Source of the DNA: Archegozetes longisetosus
Lineage: Eukaryota > Arthropoda > Arachnida > Sarcoptiformes > Trhypochthoniidae
Length of the DNA: 64,000 nucleotides
Direction of reading: 5' to 3'
Assembly: GCA_018873245.2 (NCBI GenBank)
Contig: JAEMBT020000007.1
Span: forward strand, 5,363,129 to 5,427,128
Shown here piece after piece: positions 1 through 12,394 of this stretch. The first letter of the stretch is position 1; every line of letters starts with the position of its first letter. Made by a program: the position numbers and the translations under genes. The notes under the pieces were generated by a model, which ran no database searches, was not told where the DNA came from, and saw nothing but the letters and a program-made list of their open reading frames with translations.

Positions 1-891
1 GATGCCCCGAATTTTGCTGAAAAATAAGGTTTTTCAAGAATCAAACAAAATTATTTGATCATATTTTGGAGTTACATTCCATCGAAAAACTCATCAGATT
101 TCAAATGTTGAAACTTTATAACAGGGAACCGGAAATTCAGTTTGGATTTAATAGAAGAAGTTATTAAAAGAAACAAAATCTACTGGGAATAAAATATCTA
201 GAAATCAATGAATGGTTAGTTTAAAAGAATTGATTAATAAAAGTTGAATGTCTGTTTAAAAATTGGATTATTCTTTGATTTCTATCTTGAATAGAATTTT
301 TACGCAAACAAGTTATCAACTTAAGAAGTTGAGTACTTTTCTACTTCAAATACATGCTTCACCGAATATAACTTAAATTTGTATACTGTAAGACTAAAGA
401 TGTAATTGAAATAAACAGAACATAATTCGGGAAACTTCGAAATGGCTAATTTCAGAGCGACTAATTTTGTATTGGTCAAACCCTGTTTTCTTTCTTTATC
501 AGCAGATTTTGCCCTTCTCATCAGCATAAATACCCTAAATGTAATAAATTTCAGCTTCAGTAAATTTATTTAGTAATCGTATTGCTACAACTACTGCTCA
601 TTTTTTAGAAATATACTCGGATAAAGCAGTTAACACTTTATTACTTTTGCAATTTTAATCAAAAGTTAAATCGTTTACTCATTGACTGAAATTTGAATGT
701 TTCAAATAAACCTTGATTAATATTGATCAACTGTAATCTTATAAAGAGTAGTGTTAGATTTTGTTTCATATATTTTAAATTTTACTCGTTTCTAACTCAT
801 GAGTAATAATAAAAAAATTGTTCCTCATACTTGGGTATACTTTAAAATAAACGAACAGTATTATTAATTATTACTAGTAATAATAGTATAG
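1..891. other. Intergenic, AT-rich, no gene seen
   Basis: I see no conserved coding segment, RNA gene or clear regulatory site here. Positions 598-725 resemble 2712-2840 (see the repeat entry). The short open frames are what AT-rich noncoding DNA gives by chance. Confidence 0.5.
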
Positions 892-893
892 TA

Positions 894-1264
894 CAGTAGA
901 ACTTCGTTTTTTGAACCCGCTTCTGCCCAAAAATTTTGTTCAAAATAGCGAGTTTTCAAAATAGCCGGTACATTGAAAAAAGGCCGAAATAAAGGTTTCG
1001 CTCAAAACGCAATATTTGAATGGTTAACACAAAGATTTTATTTAGATTGGGGTTCAGGTCTGAGGCTCGTCCACAAATTTCTGGAACCTGAAATGCTCAG
1101 CAGTATTAATGATAATGATCTTTTTGTGAAAATTTAATGTGTTATTATATCTCGAAACTATTCGACAGATATTTCAAAATAAAGAGGCACACAATGGTAC
1201 TCAAATTGTTCCAAAATACTGAGTATTTCAAAATAAGCGGTTTCAAAATATCAAGTGTCTACTG
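894..1264. mobile_element. Pogo/Tigger-like MITE with TA target-site duplication
   Basis: This is a 371-bp non-autonomous element. The left end begins CAGTAGAACTTCG and the right end, read on the other strand, begins CAGTAGACACTTG. Both ends then run into related 'ttttgaa.ccgctt' subterminal sequence. The dinucleotide TA flanks it at 892-893 and 1265-1266. CAGTAGA-type termini with TA duplications are typical of pogo/Tigger members of the Tc1/mariner superfamily. No transposase reading frame is present, so it would depend on an element elsewhere. Confidence 0.7.
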
Positions 1265-2018
1265 TATAAAGCGAATGAAGGAGTTCAATGGAATATAAAA
1301 TAGTTAAAGCCATTCATTGTTTCAAGCTGAAATTAATCTCATCTTATCAGTTAAAGCACGTATCAATATTCTTTTGAATCTGAGCCTTATATCTTAGATT
1401 ATAAGTGTATTGAACACCACGTTTAAATTGAAGATAATTCAGATTATTGAGAGTTTAGAGGCTGATTCAACTTTTCATATCTTTATCAATCTTGTAGCTT
1501 GACCTCAGTACTGCTAGATATGAATGAAGGTTAGCACTAAAAATAGTTTGTATAGTGTGTAAATCATTGATTATTTTTTTGTTTCTATACTTTCAAACTT
1601 TTCGCAATAAGACTAATGAAAGACTCATCTCTGTATTGTATTTCCATTAGTAAAGTACAATAGTTAACTGAAACCAAAACTTAGATGTATATGTGCCTTA
1701 ATGTATTCATTTTGGTGCTTTAGTCTCAAATGTAAAGCTCAGAATAAAAAATATTCGTATACTAGTCCTAAGAAAATGCTTTGGTAATTTGTAAAACATT
1801 ACTCAGACTTGTCTTTAAGAAGAAAAGTGATTTTGAAAATGCTTCAATTTTTTTGTTCACCTAAATATTATTAATTCGAAAGATTTTCTAGTTTATTTCA
1901 AAATTTGAAAAATGGGATAACCATTCTGACAATTAGTTATTAGGGATTCAAAAAGGGGTTAATCATTATGAAATTAGCCATTTTGAAATTATCCGTTTCG
2001 AAATCTAGCCCATAATTC

Positions 2019-2243
2019 ATGTACTATCACCTCCAAAAGTCTTTGTTAGACTCTGCGCTAAATTTAAGAGACATGATTAAAATAAAACTTAACCTTTAAC
2101 TTTAAAAAGTCTATATTAATGACAGTATACACTCATAAAATAATATTTTGTGATAGTGAATTTTATAGCATTCCTTCAAAATTTTGGCTATAATTTTCTA
2201 CGAAATTTGAACTTTACAAAGACTTTTGGAGGTGATAGTACAT
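2019..2243. mobile_element. MITE with 28-bp perfect terminal inverted repeats
   Basis: Positions 2019-2046 (containing ACTATCACCTCCAAAAGTC) are repeated exactly in inverse orientation at 2216-2243. The interior is about 170 bp of AT-rich DNA without a reading frame. If the TA inside the arms (2022-2023 and 2239-2240) is the target-site duplication, the element proper is 2024-2238 and the extra identity outside it is chance. The perfect arms suggest a fairly recent insertion. The superfamily is probably Tc1/mariner but is not certain. Confidence 0.7.
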
Positions 2244-5200
2244 TGAACGATTAACCAATCATATAAATATGAAACATTAAGTGTTATAATTGAGTCGAGT
2301 ACTACTCTTACTCAAAAATGTTTGTTGTGCAGAAAATTTGAAGTAGTACTTTACTTTTGGATTGGATAGTAAACGTTAGCATAACCTTAGTAAACAGTTT
2401 TTCTAACATTTGGGCAGAAAATGTTTGCTATTGCAATTTTGTTCACTCTTATAACTCAACCGTAAGTTGAATTTAAGTCATATCGGATACTAAAACATCT
2501 ATAAATAAGTTGTTCACTTCTAGAATAGCATTTAAATTGCATTTTTAAGAATAATTTTGTCGAAATTATAACGCATGAACTACAATATCGGGTATTTAAG
2601 TTTGATTTAGGATATGAATAGCATAAAATATTGATTTCGCATTTACTCCTTAGTATGTATTCTCAATAGTTTTGTAAAATGACCAATCATTAATACTACT
2701 TTGGTATGCTCCATTAACCCCTAAACTCAGATAAAGTAGTTAAAACTTTTATATTTTGGTATTTTAATCAGTCGTCAAATAAATGACTGATCTATTGAAA
2801 ATTTGATGTTTTCAAATAAGCTTTTGTTAATCAAATTTTGGTAATCAAACTTAATGTTATAGAATTAATGGTTAGGATGTGAATTGAGTACTCTATAATA
2901 TATATTGAAATGTTGTTTATTGTTTTCTAAATAAAGCCTAATCTTTTAATCGTACTGTCTAAAACTCTTAATAAGCTTTGAGAAGTTATTTTCTTGATCG
3001 CAACAATACGAACTTAATAAAAAATAATTGTCTCTACTATTGAAAAGACCATTTTAGATACTACGGGGCTTAAACAAAACATAGTGAGTGTGGGACAGCC
3101 TTTTGTTTGACTTATCTTAACTTTACTCATGAGTTGCATCTGATCGATGTGTAATATAAAAAAAGCTACACTCAATACATGAGTTAAGTGCTAATGGGAC
3201 ATACGATATTAATAAAATTGATATGGATTTGTTAAAAATTTGTTAATAAAATAGTTGTTTTCAGTTGAAGTGCACGTATCTTTGATTTTTAAATGAAGAA
3301 ACAAAATCACAATTTTTACACAACAGTAAATTTACATAATTTTCTATATATTTATCCAACGAATATTGTAATAGTTCTTTTGTAACAGAATTGAATGTCT
3401 GGAAAAGTGCTATTCTATGACACTATGAGAAATAATTTGACTTGTTATGGAATTTCTATCATTCAACAAATATTTGCTTTGAAGGAGATTCATTAAATGG
3501 ATATTTTGATGTGTTAGAGAATGTTCTTGATTTGAAACTTGGAATGCAAATGTTATGGAGGCGTCGTTTAAGAATAAAAATAAGAAACCGATTGTGAAAG
3601 AGACAGCTCCTCATTTTTTCCTGATCACATCCTACATTAATATTTATAACCTAAATTCTTAGCAAAGGATTATACCTTTTAGAACTATTTAGGTAATTAA
3701 TTTAAATAAATTTAAATAAATTTGCATTAGAGTATCAATTATACAAAAATAGCATTCAATTGAGCGAATTTTTTGTACAATCTAATGTTTTTAAATGCAC
3801 ACTTGAAAACTTAATAATCCTCGAAAGTAGCAAGAAAAGACGGTTGCTACATCAGCCTTTCTATGTTGCACATCAATTTGCTGACAAATTCAATTTATAG
3901 TTTGTTTTGATCACTATATCGAATATTCTATAAGTTTGTTAATATTCTGTATATTATAGTCTGATAGGAAGTGTGCCATGACAAAGCGTCACTTCTGGTT
4001 ATTATAGTGAATTATTAGGTTTTGTAAGTATAATGCATATTTGTTCGATCGCATCTAAGAAAACTTTACCAACAAAATGCGAGCATTAATGCTAAAAGTC
4101 TTATCAAAACACTCAGTTATTCAGACAGTTATTTTATATTTCAAAAGTAACATTTGGCGAGTTTGGTTTTCTGTCAAGACAAAACTTTATTTCTAAGACT
4201 GAACTTTAAACATAGTCTTTAATCATATTCTATTCACTTTTATCTAATGTGAAACAATATTCGCATACGTGAATTGTTTTGAATGATGCGAAGAAACGTT
4301 TTTTTAGATAAAAGATGATATTCATACTCTTTTTTATTAAACACTATATCATTCTTTAAGGCAACAAAAATTATTTTAGTGTTTTCCGACCTTTGCGTGA
4401 TATGACTTCTCTTTTGGTGGGCGCAACTTTGAGACCTCACTTTATTACATAACCCATTATTATATATTTTTCTTTATTTGTTTTACTTTTCTAATATTTC
4501 TCACTGTTTGCGGTGTTACTCAATAGATATCCATTTGTAGTTTGCACAGAATAGAGTTGTAAAATTATTTTTGGCTCTTATTTTATCGTATATTTCTGGT
4601 AAAACAAAATTTGATTATAGAGCCAAAGTTCAATTTACGCTCTTTACAACTTTTAATCATAAACGTTTGCTCTAAATTTGAATTTAAAGTAAGATTTATT
4701 TTACAAGTTTTAAAAGTCTAAATAAAAATGGAGTCATTTTTCAGCAAATACTACCAGTTTCAATGTTTGCAATGGTGACAAATTTAGCTATTGTTCATTT
4801 TTCACTTGACGAAGGATTAGAATATTAGTGAACGAATTAGTTAGCTTGATTGTGCCTCCTACACTTAGCACACTAAGCGCAGCAATCCCTTACTTAACCT
4901 AACTAAACTTAATATTTTGGAAATAGCTTTGTTGTTTTAGTTAAAGTTCAATTAGGCAAAATAAATGGCGTGCGTAGGAGAACGTAGTGAGAGGGTAATA
5001 GCATTACTCACTAATACTCAAACCTCTCGTCAAATATAAACAAAACCCAAAAGTTTATTGATTCATTTTTATGTGTGTAGCACTCTTTTGAGGTGAATGA
5101 TATTTCTATACTCGCTCACGTTTCTGACCAGTGAATATATGATAAGTTGACTTTAAACTGAAAATACATAGTTTGTCTGTGCGCGCTTCAAATTGAGTTA

Positions 5201-7025
5201 CTTGTTCAAATTTTTCTTAATTCATTCACTTGTACTGATTGTTGAGTGACCTGGGTTCGGATAACCACGATTACAGAATATTTCTGTGTTTACCAAAGGT
5301 TAAGTCAAATAATTATTTATTAGAAAAATTTTCTAATATTCGAAGTTTGAGAATAATTTGACAGAACTACTTCTGAATCAATGAAAGAAGCCTGTAATTC
5401 TTAGAATTTTGTCTAAAACAAATTCTTAATTATTTTTCTCATTTTCACTTCCTTAAGAATAATAGTGTATTTCAAAGTGATTATTTTTCATGTCGATATG
5501 AAATAATGCAATTTTGTTTATAAATAGACTTTAATTCAGTCTAAATAACATTCATAGCCTGAAGTCGTCAAAAGATTAGGTTTTTCATGAATTTTCTACC
5601 GGAAAATCACGTCATACACTTGAAAGCTATTCTATGTCTTCGATAAATTCTGAGAAAAGTGAGATATAGTGCGCACGCATTACCGAAAAATATATTGTTG
5701 TTTGACTGAAAAGTTAGCACTAAAAAAAAGTTTGGCTCGTGAGCTATCCCTTCGTTATTGTTTCTCAGAATTTCGATTGTCATATTGCTGTCACTTATCA
5801 AAAGTAGTCATTTTTTGTCCATAATCTTATTGTGAATATATTTTACAGTTTACTTTGTCACTGTTTCATTTAATAATAAACTATCGAAGTTTATGTGCTG
5901 TTTATTAAGGCAAGTATTACTTTAATCTTATGTAAAGTCATTTTTAAAACAATACTATTATTTGTATGCACGTTAATTTGATTAGTTTGAGTAGTTAAGA
6001 TATTATCATTTTATAAGAGTATTGGTCATTGATTTACAACTCTTTTGAAAATCACATTTACAAAAGAGTGATTTCAATTAGTAATATAGAAATTGTAATG
6101 ACCAGTGGATGCCATTTAACTATCATTTTTTAATTTATCCTTAATTTTATATTGGATATGAAATTTTGAAACAAATTTCAACTTGTTTAAATCGATTTAG
6201 AAATGAGATTAGTTTCAATCTAATGGCTACTATTATTTTCCAGAATAGTGTAGCCCTACCAGTAAAACAAATCTAATTAATTCACTATATATTTACATTA
6301 TTAAAATGGGTTATGTATCAAATTATACACTTGAACCTTTCGGATACTGTACGAGAAAATTGTTTCATAAAATTAGTTTCGTATTAAGTATATAGACATC
6401 TACTTTGATCTCATAAGAAGAAACTTAAGAATAATTAGTTGCTATAATTGGAAAAAATTCTATTTCAAGTGATAATTATTTGTCATAAGTGAAACACTTA
6501 TCAGAAGAGTACGACTTTTACAAATTGAGATAACCAAACGCTTCAAGTCTTATTCAGTTACTAAAAGAGCAAGCTAATTACTTATTGAACTTCTCTAACG
6601 TTTTAAGCTCTTATCTGATAGGAAAGGTTCAAAAAATAAGTTGAGTTGTTTTCAAAGTCATATTTTATTGGTGTGACAGTCAAAGCAAAACAAAAAATCA
6701 AAATTAAAACCAGTATCAATTATTTAAATTTTGCAGTCACAGTTAAATATCTATTCTTTTGTGTCAATTTCATTCTATTCCTGGTTATTTGTTTAATAAA
6801 ATAAACTTGTATATTCTTGAAGATAAAATTTTCACAAGAATTTGAATATAAAGTAGTTTTGTGACTGGCATCGATTATTCGGTATTTCAATAGAATTCAC
6901 GCTTCCTACAATACCTTTCGTTATCTGAACTAGTGAAAAGTGCTTTAAATCTACAGAACTAATTAGATTTCTGCGAAATTCTGCAATTCATCTCGTTTGA
7001 GTCATAGATTGCAAGTATAATTAGA
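2244..7025. other. Intergenic, AT-rich, repeat fragments only
   Basis: I found no exon chain of a recognisable protein on either strand. The stretch contains one copy each of repeat pairs C (2712-2840), A (3836-4005) and B (6495-6928). The remainder is AT-rich sequence with short chance frames. Confidence 0.45.
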
Positions 7026-7128
7026 TATAAAAATACAAAACAAGTTCAGTTCGGTAGCTTTGTTCCAGTTTTCAATTAACTGTTACTCGGAAAAAGTTTG
7101 GGTACAATTTATCAAACAGTGGAATAAA
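7026..7128 (+). promoter_or_regulatory. Candidate TATA/Inr promoter and 5'UTR exon of elevenin-2
   Basis: A TATAAAAA box (7026-7033) is followed by an arthropod-type initiator, TCAGTT (7046-7051). A possible non-coding exon of about 80 nt then ends at the donor ATAAA|GTAAAT (7128/7129). The coding exon of elevenin-2 is preceded by a good acceptor, TTTTACAG|ACAAC (10108/10109), so a 3-kb 5'UTR intron is plausible. The TATA-to-initiator distance (22 nt) is shorter than usual, which lowers confidence. Confidence 0.3.
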
Positions 7129-7679
7129 GTAAATAATATGTTTGTTTTCACAGTCAGTTCAATTGAAATGGTCATTGAAGCATTTTCCACACCTCTGACT
7201 ACAGTTTATTGCAGTAGTCAATACACTATAGCTATTAATCATATAACATCTGTATATTTTATTGTCATGGCTTCGTATTAAAATCTTTAAGATTAAAGTA
7301 TTGTTCTGCATAGAAAGGCGATAATCAATCTAAATCACGGCATGAAGTTAAGCGATACTATGCAAAAATATTAGTATTTTGAAGCATTCTGGTTTAAACA
7401 AACTATTGGAAAAAGCTGGTGCGCACTTTTATCATTGTTCGTAAATTCCAATGTTTTAGCCTTAAAATTACGAACTTTCGTAACTAACCTACCTCTAGAG
7501 TTTTCAAAAATTCTCGGAAAATTCCCAGACGTAAGAATTGCGAAATGCTCAAGAGAAATAACTGATGCGTTTTAACTCTCTATGGTTATATAAAACACAA
7601 GTTTAGCTTGAACTATCAATTATTTTGTGTTAGTAATGAATTAAACGTACATATATTAAATACAATTAACTTTTAACGC

Positions 7680-9120
7680 AACATGAACAACCCAAAAATT
7701 ATCGTTACTACGACTACCAACAATATCAAATTCAGTTACAATCACTAATAGTAACGATTCCGACCCGAATTCCATCTCTGCTCTTAAAAATATGACATTT
7801 AAGCATAACTCGGTCTTTCACGTTGTCAAAAAAGAAATATCTTGAGAAGTACCAAAATTAAATAAAGTTAAGATAAGTGAACACTTGTGGTAACTTTATT
7901 CAATTTTAAGAGTCGATTGAATTTTTGTGACAATAAAAAAGTATAGCATTTGCAACACATTAGAATATTACAAAACTACGCATAAATTATATCCTTATGT
8001 TTTTGTGCCCAAATTTGATTAATTTATCATCAAAACGAACACGCAATTCACAAAAGGCCAACGAACGTTCATTATTCAGACTTCTATCAACACAAAGTCA
8101 GTTATTTCTGTGCAGAAGAAATTTCAACAGCGGTTTCAAAAATCATGGCCAACAGACGTCACAATAGAAGCAATTACTGCGGAATGATAAACAAAGGTTT
8201 GATTCTGAAACAAATAGAGGAAAGTCTAGCCAAATAAAAATAGTTAGAACTCCAGAAAACATGAGAATATGGCAGAAAAAAATTCGTGAATACCCAAACA
8301 TTTTGGCCTAGAAATTTGGACGAGAAACTAGAACCAATCACAAACTTAAAGATTAATTTTAAGGAAAGATTCAAAGCTGTTTTCACTCTAAATCCGAATT
8401 AAGCAATAATTAACTGAACGTGACCAAGTCAGAAGTGTCAGTTTTGCAGATTAAACTTTAGGAAAAAGATTAACGAAAATCAACACTATTGTAAATAATT
8501 TTGTTTACCAATGAGCGTCATATTATTTTAAATGATTTCGTGGACAAACAAAATACCAGATTTTAGGGTTAGTATAATCTAAATTTGATTATCGCTGTGC
8601 CATTACCTTCGCAAAAGGTAAAAGGTGTGCAACTTGCAGAGAGAGAAGGGAGAATTGTTGGGCCTTATTTTTTGAGGACAACAATCAAGCTGGAGTTTCA
8701 ATTTAAGGCTCCGGTACCAGCAAGTGTTAAACAACTTTTTCCCGCAACTAGACTTAGAAACCCGTACATTTATCAAAAGACGGGATAACGATACACACAG
8801 CGCGTGAGTCAATAGAATCATCCCAAGAGATAATTCGAAAATCGGGTAATTCTCAATTTGACATCAATTTTGTGGTCGCTACTGTCTCCGAACATGAATC
8901 GGTTCTATTTTTTCATGTGAAGATTTTCAAAGGACAAAGTTTTCGAATCGAAATCGAACAGCGTCGTGGATCTAAGGATTCCCATTAGTCGCAAGTAGTT
9001 TGATATAACACAGGATGTGATTAACAATGTGATTGATAAACTGGTTGAAAATATGCAGAAAACCATTCAAGTTAACGGTGGTTACATTGAAGGAATCATT
9101 GTTGCACAAGATGGATTTTA
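7680..9120 (+). pseudogene. Decayed multi-frame coding relic, family not recognised
   Basis: The base composition and codon-like texture here differ from the AT-rich surroundings. Protein-like stretches appear in changing plus-strand frames broken by stops. Examples are an Asn/Thr-rich start near 7683, a stretch reading VRTPENMRIWQKKIREY near 8240-8300, IAVPLPSQKVKGVQLAEREG near 8588-8650, and a final IQVNGGYIEGIIVAQDGF ending with a stop near 9120. I cannot name the family. An old insertion of a mobile or viral element, or a dead cellular gene, would all fit. Confidence 0.3.
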
Positions 9121-10123
9121 AAACTTAAGGATGTTTTATTATTTTGCGTTTTCTTCGATGTAAATACCCTGATCACTTAAAAACTGTTCAAATTGAAAGT
9201 TGCATACATTCTTTGTTGTCACCCTGTAAAACATACAAACTCTCGTGTCCGATGTTTGCAAGTAAAACCTCACTTCATAATTGGCATAGAGCATAAGCCC
9301 AATTTAGATCAGCTATAGTTTGCGCTTAAGCTGAGCTCAAGCTAGACTATGATATACTATTAATATATTTGTAACTTTCACAAATTGACTAAAAATTTTC
9401 AAGAAACAGTAAAGTTTGCAGAAATGTTTGTACAAATGTTTGAAAAAACTGCTTCTCTAACTATTTTATAGTTACAACGTTATTCTAAGAATTTTGGGCA
9501 AACACTGCATCCAAAATTATATTTTTTAGGATTAGCACATGTGATAACGTTTAGCTAAATAAAGAGTTTATGATCATAAAATTAGTAGTCGTTATTCCTG
9601 AGAATTGTGACTTTAGAGTCTCGAACTGGGACACTCGATCGAGACTTGAGAGCCCCGACTCTCGTAACGGCCACAACTTAAAATCAATAGTCTTCGGAAG
9701 TTGTAAATATTCAAGATTTGAAATAAAATTGAATTTGATCGTAGATTTTTCTGTAATTAAGTTTGCTTTTATGCATAAAAGAAATAGTTATTTTAGATGA
9801 ATTTTTTAGGACGCAAATTTCTGCATGGCTTATGCAACTTACGGAACATTAGGCAACATTGCAAAAAAGACATTACAGAATATGCTAATAAATAGAGTTG
9901 ATAAGCAGATGACTTTTTGGTTGAGATTTTTTTCCCAAAGCTTTTTTTGGATAATTGAATTATATACTGAGTAAAATGGCAAATGCAAGTAATCTCCAAA
10001 ATAAGCTTCAGTTTAGTAGCAGAAAGAGATTAAAGTTTTCAACTTGAAAGAATTGAGAACGTGTAATTAAATAATGAAACTTATTTGAGCAAATACTTCT
10101 TTTTACAGACAACATTGGATATA

Positions 10124-11054
10124 ATGAGAATGGCATTACTAACACTCATCAAAATACAGTTTATGGGATTATTGTTATTCTCTTGCTTGGCTCTCACGCT
10201 ATTTGGCACAACGGAATCAATGCTATCATTAGACTGCAGGTTTGAACAATGTTCCATGTGTTTTTAGCTGAATTATTAGATTTAGTCATTATTGAAAACA
10301 TGAATCTCTTCTTTTATCGAAAAAGGATAAGATTATGTATAGCTAGCAAACTTCAGGTGCATTCATTCATTTAATTACTTTACTATTCATTCAAAGTTAT
10401 CCAATCAAAACTATAATTGGTTTAACAATTGAACTGATAACTAAGTAAAAACGTCAATTTCAAAGATTACCAACAATGACACCGTTTTCTCATAAACCTA
10501 GAGATTGAGAATAAGTTACGAATCACTCTAAAGATTAACCCACACTTAGTCGATTGAACTCAAATTACAAAAAGGGCATCATTTATCATTAGCTACTCTG
10601 AGGTTTGAGTAGGAATTTTTATTATACGCTTTAAACATTAATTTTAATTAAGATAAATGATAAAGGAGATTCTATAACTTTGATGTCATTAATTATGACT
10701 TCTGAGTCACTATAATAAGAATATACTATACCTTCAAACTATTTGTATTTTCAGGATGTTCTACCCTTCAATTTGTAGAGGACCTATAATAGATAAAAGA
10801 TTTTGGTCAGACGTTTCCCAACACAGATCAAGGTTTCCAGTCTACTAATTCTGTTTACTCTTCAATACTGATTGTATCTTCTAATATTTCAGTCAATCAT
10901 TTCCTAAGTCGCTATATCTGAAACCGAATTTTATAAGAATTCCGACTTCGTTTAAGCAGAGGAAGTTCAGGTTTGTGTACAATCTAAATTCAATTGAATT
11001 TTAAAAATTAAGGATTATTTCATTTTTTTATTTCGTAGCCGTTATAAGATATAA
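10124..11054 (+). CDS. Elevenin-like neuropeptide precursor 2 (short-ring variant)
   Basis: This is a putative secreted neuropeptide precursor of 95 aa. Coding exons are 10124-10239, 10755-10832, 10893-10970 and 11039-11054. The chosen ATG opens a hydrophobic signal peptide (about residues 3-30: LLTLIKIQFMGLLLFSCLAL). A cysteine-bracketed peptide follows, LDCRMFYPSICRGPIID, ending at a KR cleavage site. Elevenins carry a two-cysteine ring followed by RG and a dibasic site. Here the ring holds seven residues between the cysteines rather than the eight in the paralogue at 31.1 kb. The first intron splits the Arg codon right after the first Cys (TGC AG|G), exactly as in the paralogue, which supports homology. 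All three donors are the weak type AG|GTTT. The C-terminal part is basic and has no second recognisable peptide. It could be a diverged or dying copy, but no stop or frameshift interrupts it. A receptor (elevenin GPCR) is expected from family knowledge. Confidence 0.6.
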
Positions 11055-12394
11055 GCGAAAAGGATCACAAACGGAAACTCATGGATTTGGCAGTAGTTAA
11101 TAATTTCATAACATTTTAGTGAAGACATATTTTTACGCACTCATTTATCGTAACATTGGTTCTACCCAATAAACTTTTTGTTTGGCAATTTATGTTAGTT
11201 TGCAATTGCCTAAAACCTATATTATAGATTCTTTTATCTAGAGTCTGATTTAGTCTAAGTTAGTGTAACTGTACCTTCGAAGTCGTCCACATATTCTTGT
11301 AGAGGAAACATAAGTCTGAAAACTGCAATAAAACCTTAATTCAAGTCAGTCTTGAGTGAAATTCAGGAATTATTCTAAAATAATAGATAAACTTGTTATC
11401 CGTAATCGGATTTATTTTCACTCAAGTCTTACATATGAGTATCAAATAGAGAGCTATTTTATTGCTCGGAGGAGGAAATTCACTTAAGATCTTCGTTGAA
11501 GAATCGAGTCAAATAGCTAGTCCTTTACGCGAACTGTAAAGAATTGCATTAACTTCTCGAATGCAAATATGAAAATACAAGACGTAAGATGTTCGAAGCA
11601 AACCTGACACTCCATTACGAGATTTCTCTCTTGGTTGAACTTGTTTTTCGACAATTAATAAATTTGGTGCAGCTTTAGATTGATTTACAATTACCTGTAT
11701 TATCTATGGCTATAAAATGAGGAGAATTGATGACTGCCATTAAATCTTATATACTTGATCCGATAATCCCATTTAACCTAACCAAATCTGACCTGAACCA
11801 GTTGATCTGATCAGCTTCGCATATGTGTAGGAAAGTGTCATTTCAGTAGTCTCATCGATTTCTATTATTCACTTTATTAATACTATTAAGTTTTGGTTGA
11901 GTAACAAATATATCTTTGATCAACTTTCTCTGTCAATCCTTATATTCGCTTATGATTTGAAGAGTTATAAAAAGTTGAACCTGAAATTTGACCAATTAAT
12001 AAAAGAGTATTATTAAGAATAATAGAGTTTATTTAAAACCGATGTAATTGTAATAATTGAATAAACTGTTGCTATTTTGGGAGAAAAACATAATTGATTG
12101 TAAATACAATTATAAATCAATACTCTATTGTGACTAAACGTATGCATAAAAGCTTAATAAAAGCTTCAATTGCGATCACCAAAATGTTATAATAGGAAGA
12201 AAGAGCATTCGAGTCATTTAATACAATTTGTTTGCGTCAATAGTTCAATAAACAGTTGTATTAATCATTTATATTGCATGAGATTATTAATAAAAATAAT
12301 ATTAATAAAAGAAAACAAGTTTTATTTATTCTGTGATGCCTTACAGTAGACGAAACAATGAATGTAATTAAAGTATATTTAAATAGATCATCAA
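11055..12394. other. Intergenic between elevenin-2 and the Mp20-like gene
   Basis: The two genes converge here. On the minus strand an AATAAA signal lies about 70 nt past the Mp20-like stop (within 12322-12331). I saw no further exon. Confidence 0.45.

Larger units (their letters stand above)
598..2840 (+). repeat. Diverged direct repeat pair C (598-725 and 2712-2840)
   Basis: Both segments run through the same succession of words: 'gataaag.agttaa', 'cttt.tattttg', 'attttaatca', 'ttgatgttt/ttgaatgttt' and 'caaataa.cttgttaat'. They share order and spacing over about 125 bases with many mismatches and small indels, as expected for old copies of one interspersed repeat. No terminal inverted repeats or coding capacity are visible. 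Low complexity makes this the weakest of the three pairs. Confidence 0.35.

Noticed and set aside
8585..8821. Overlapping frames on both strands taken as genes
   Set aside because: They lie within the decayed relic at 7.7-9.1 kb, with stops on both sides and no splice context.
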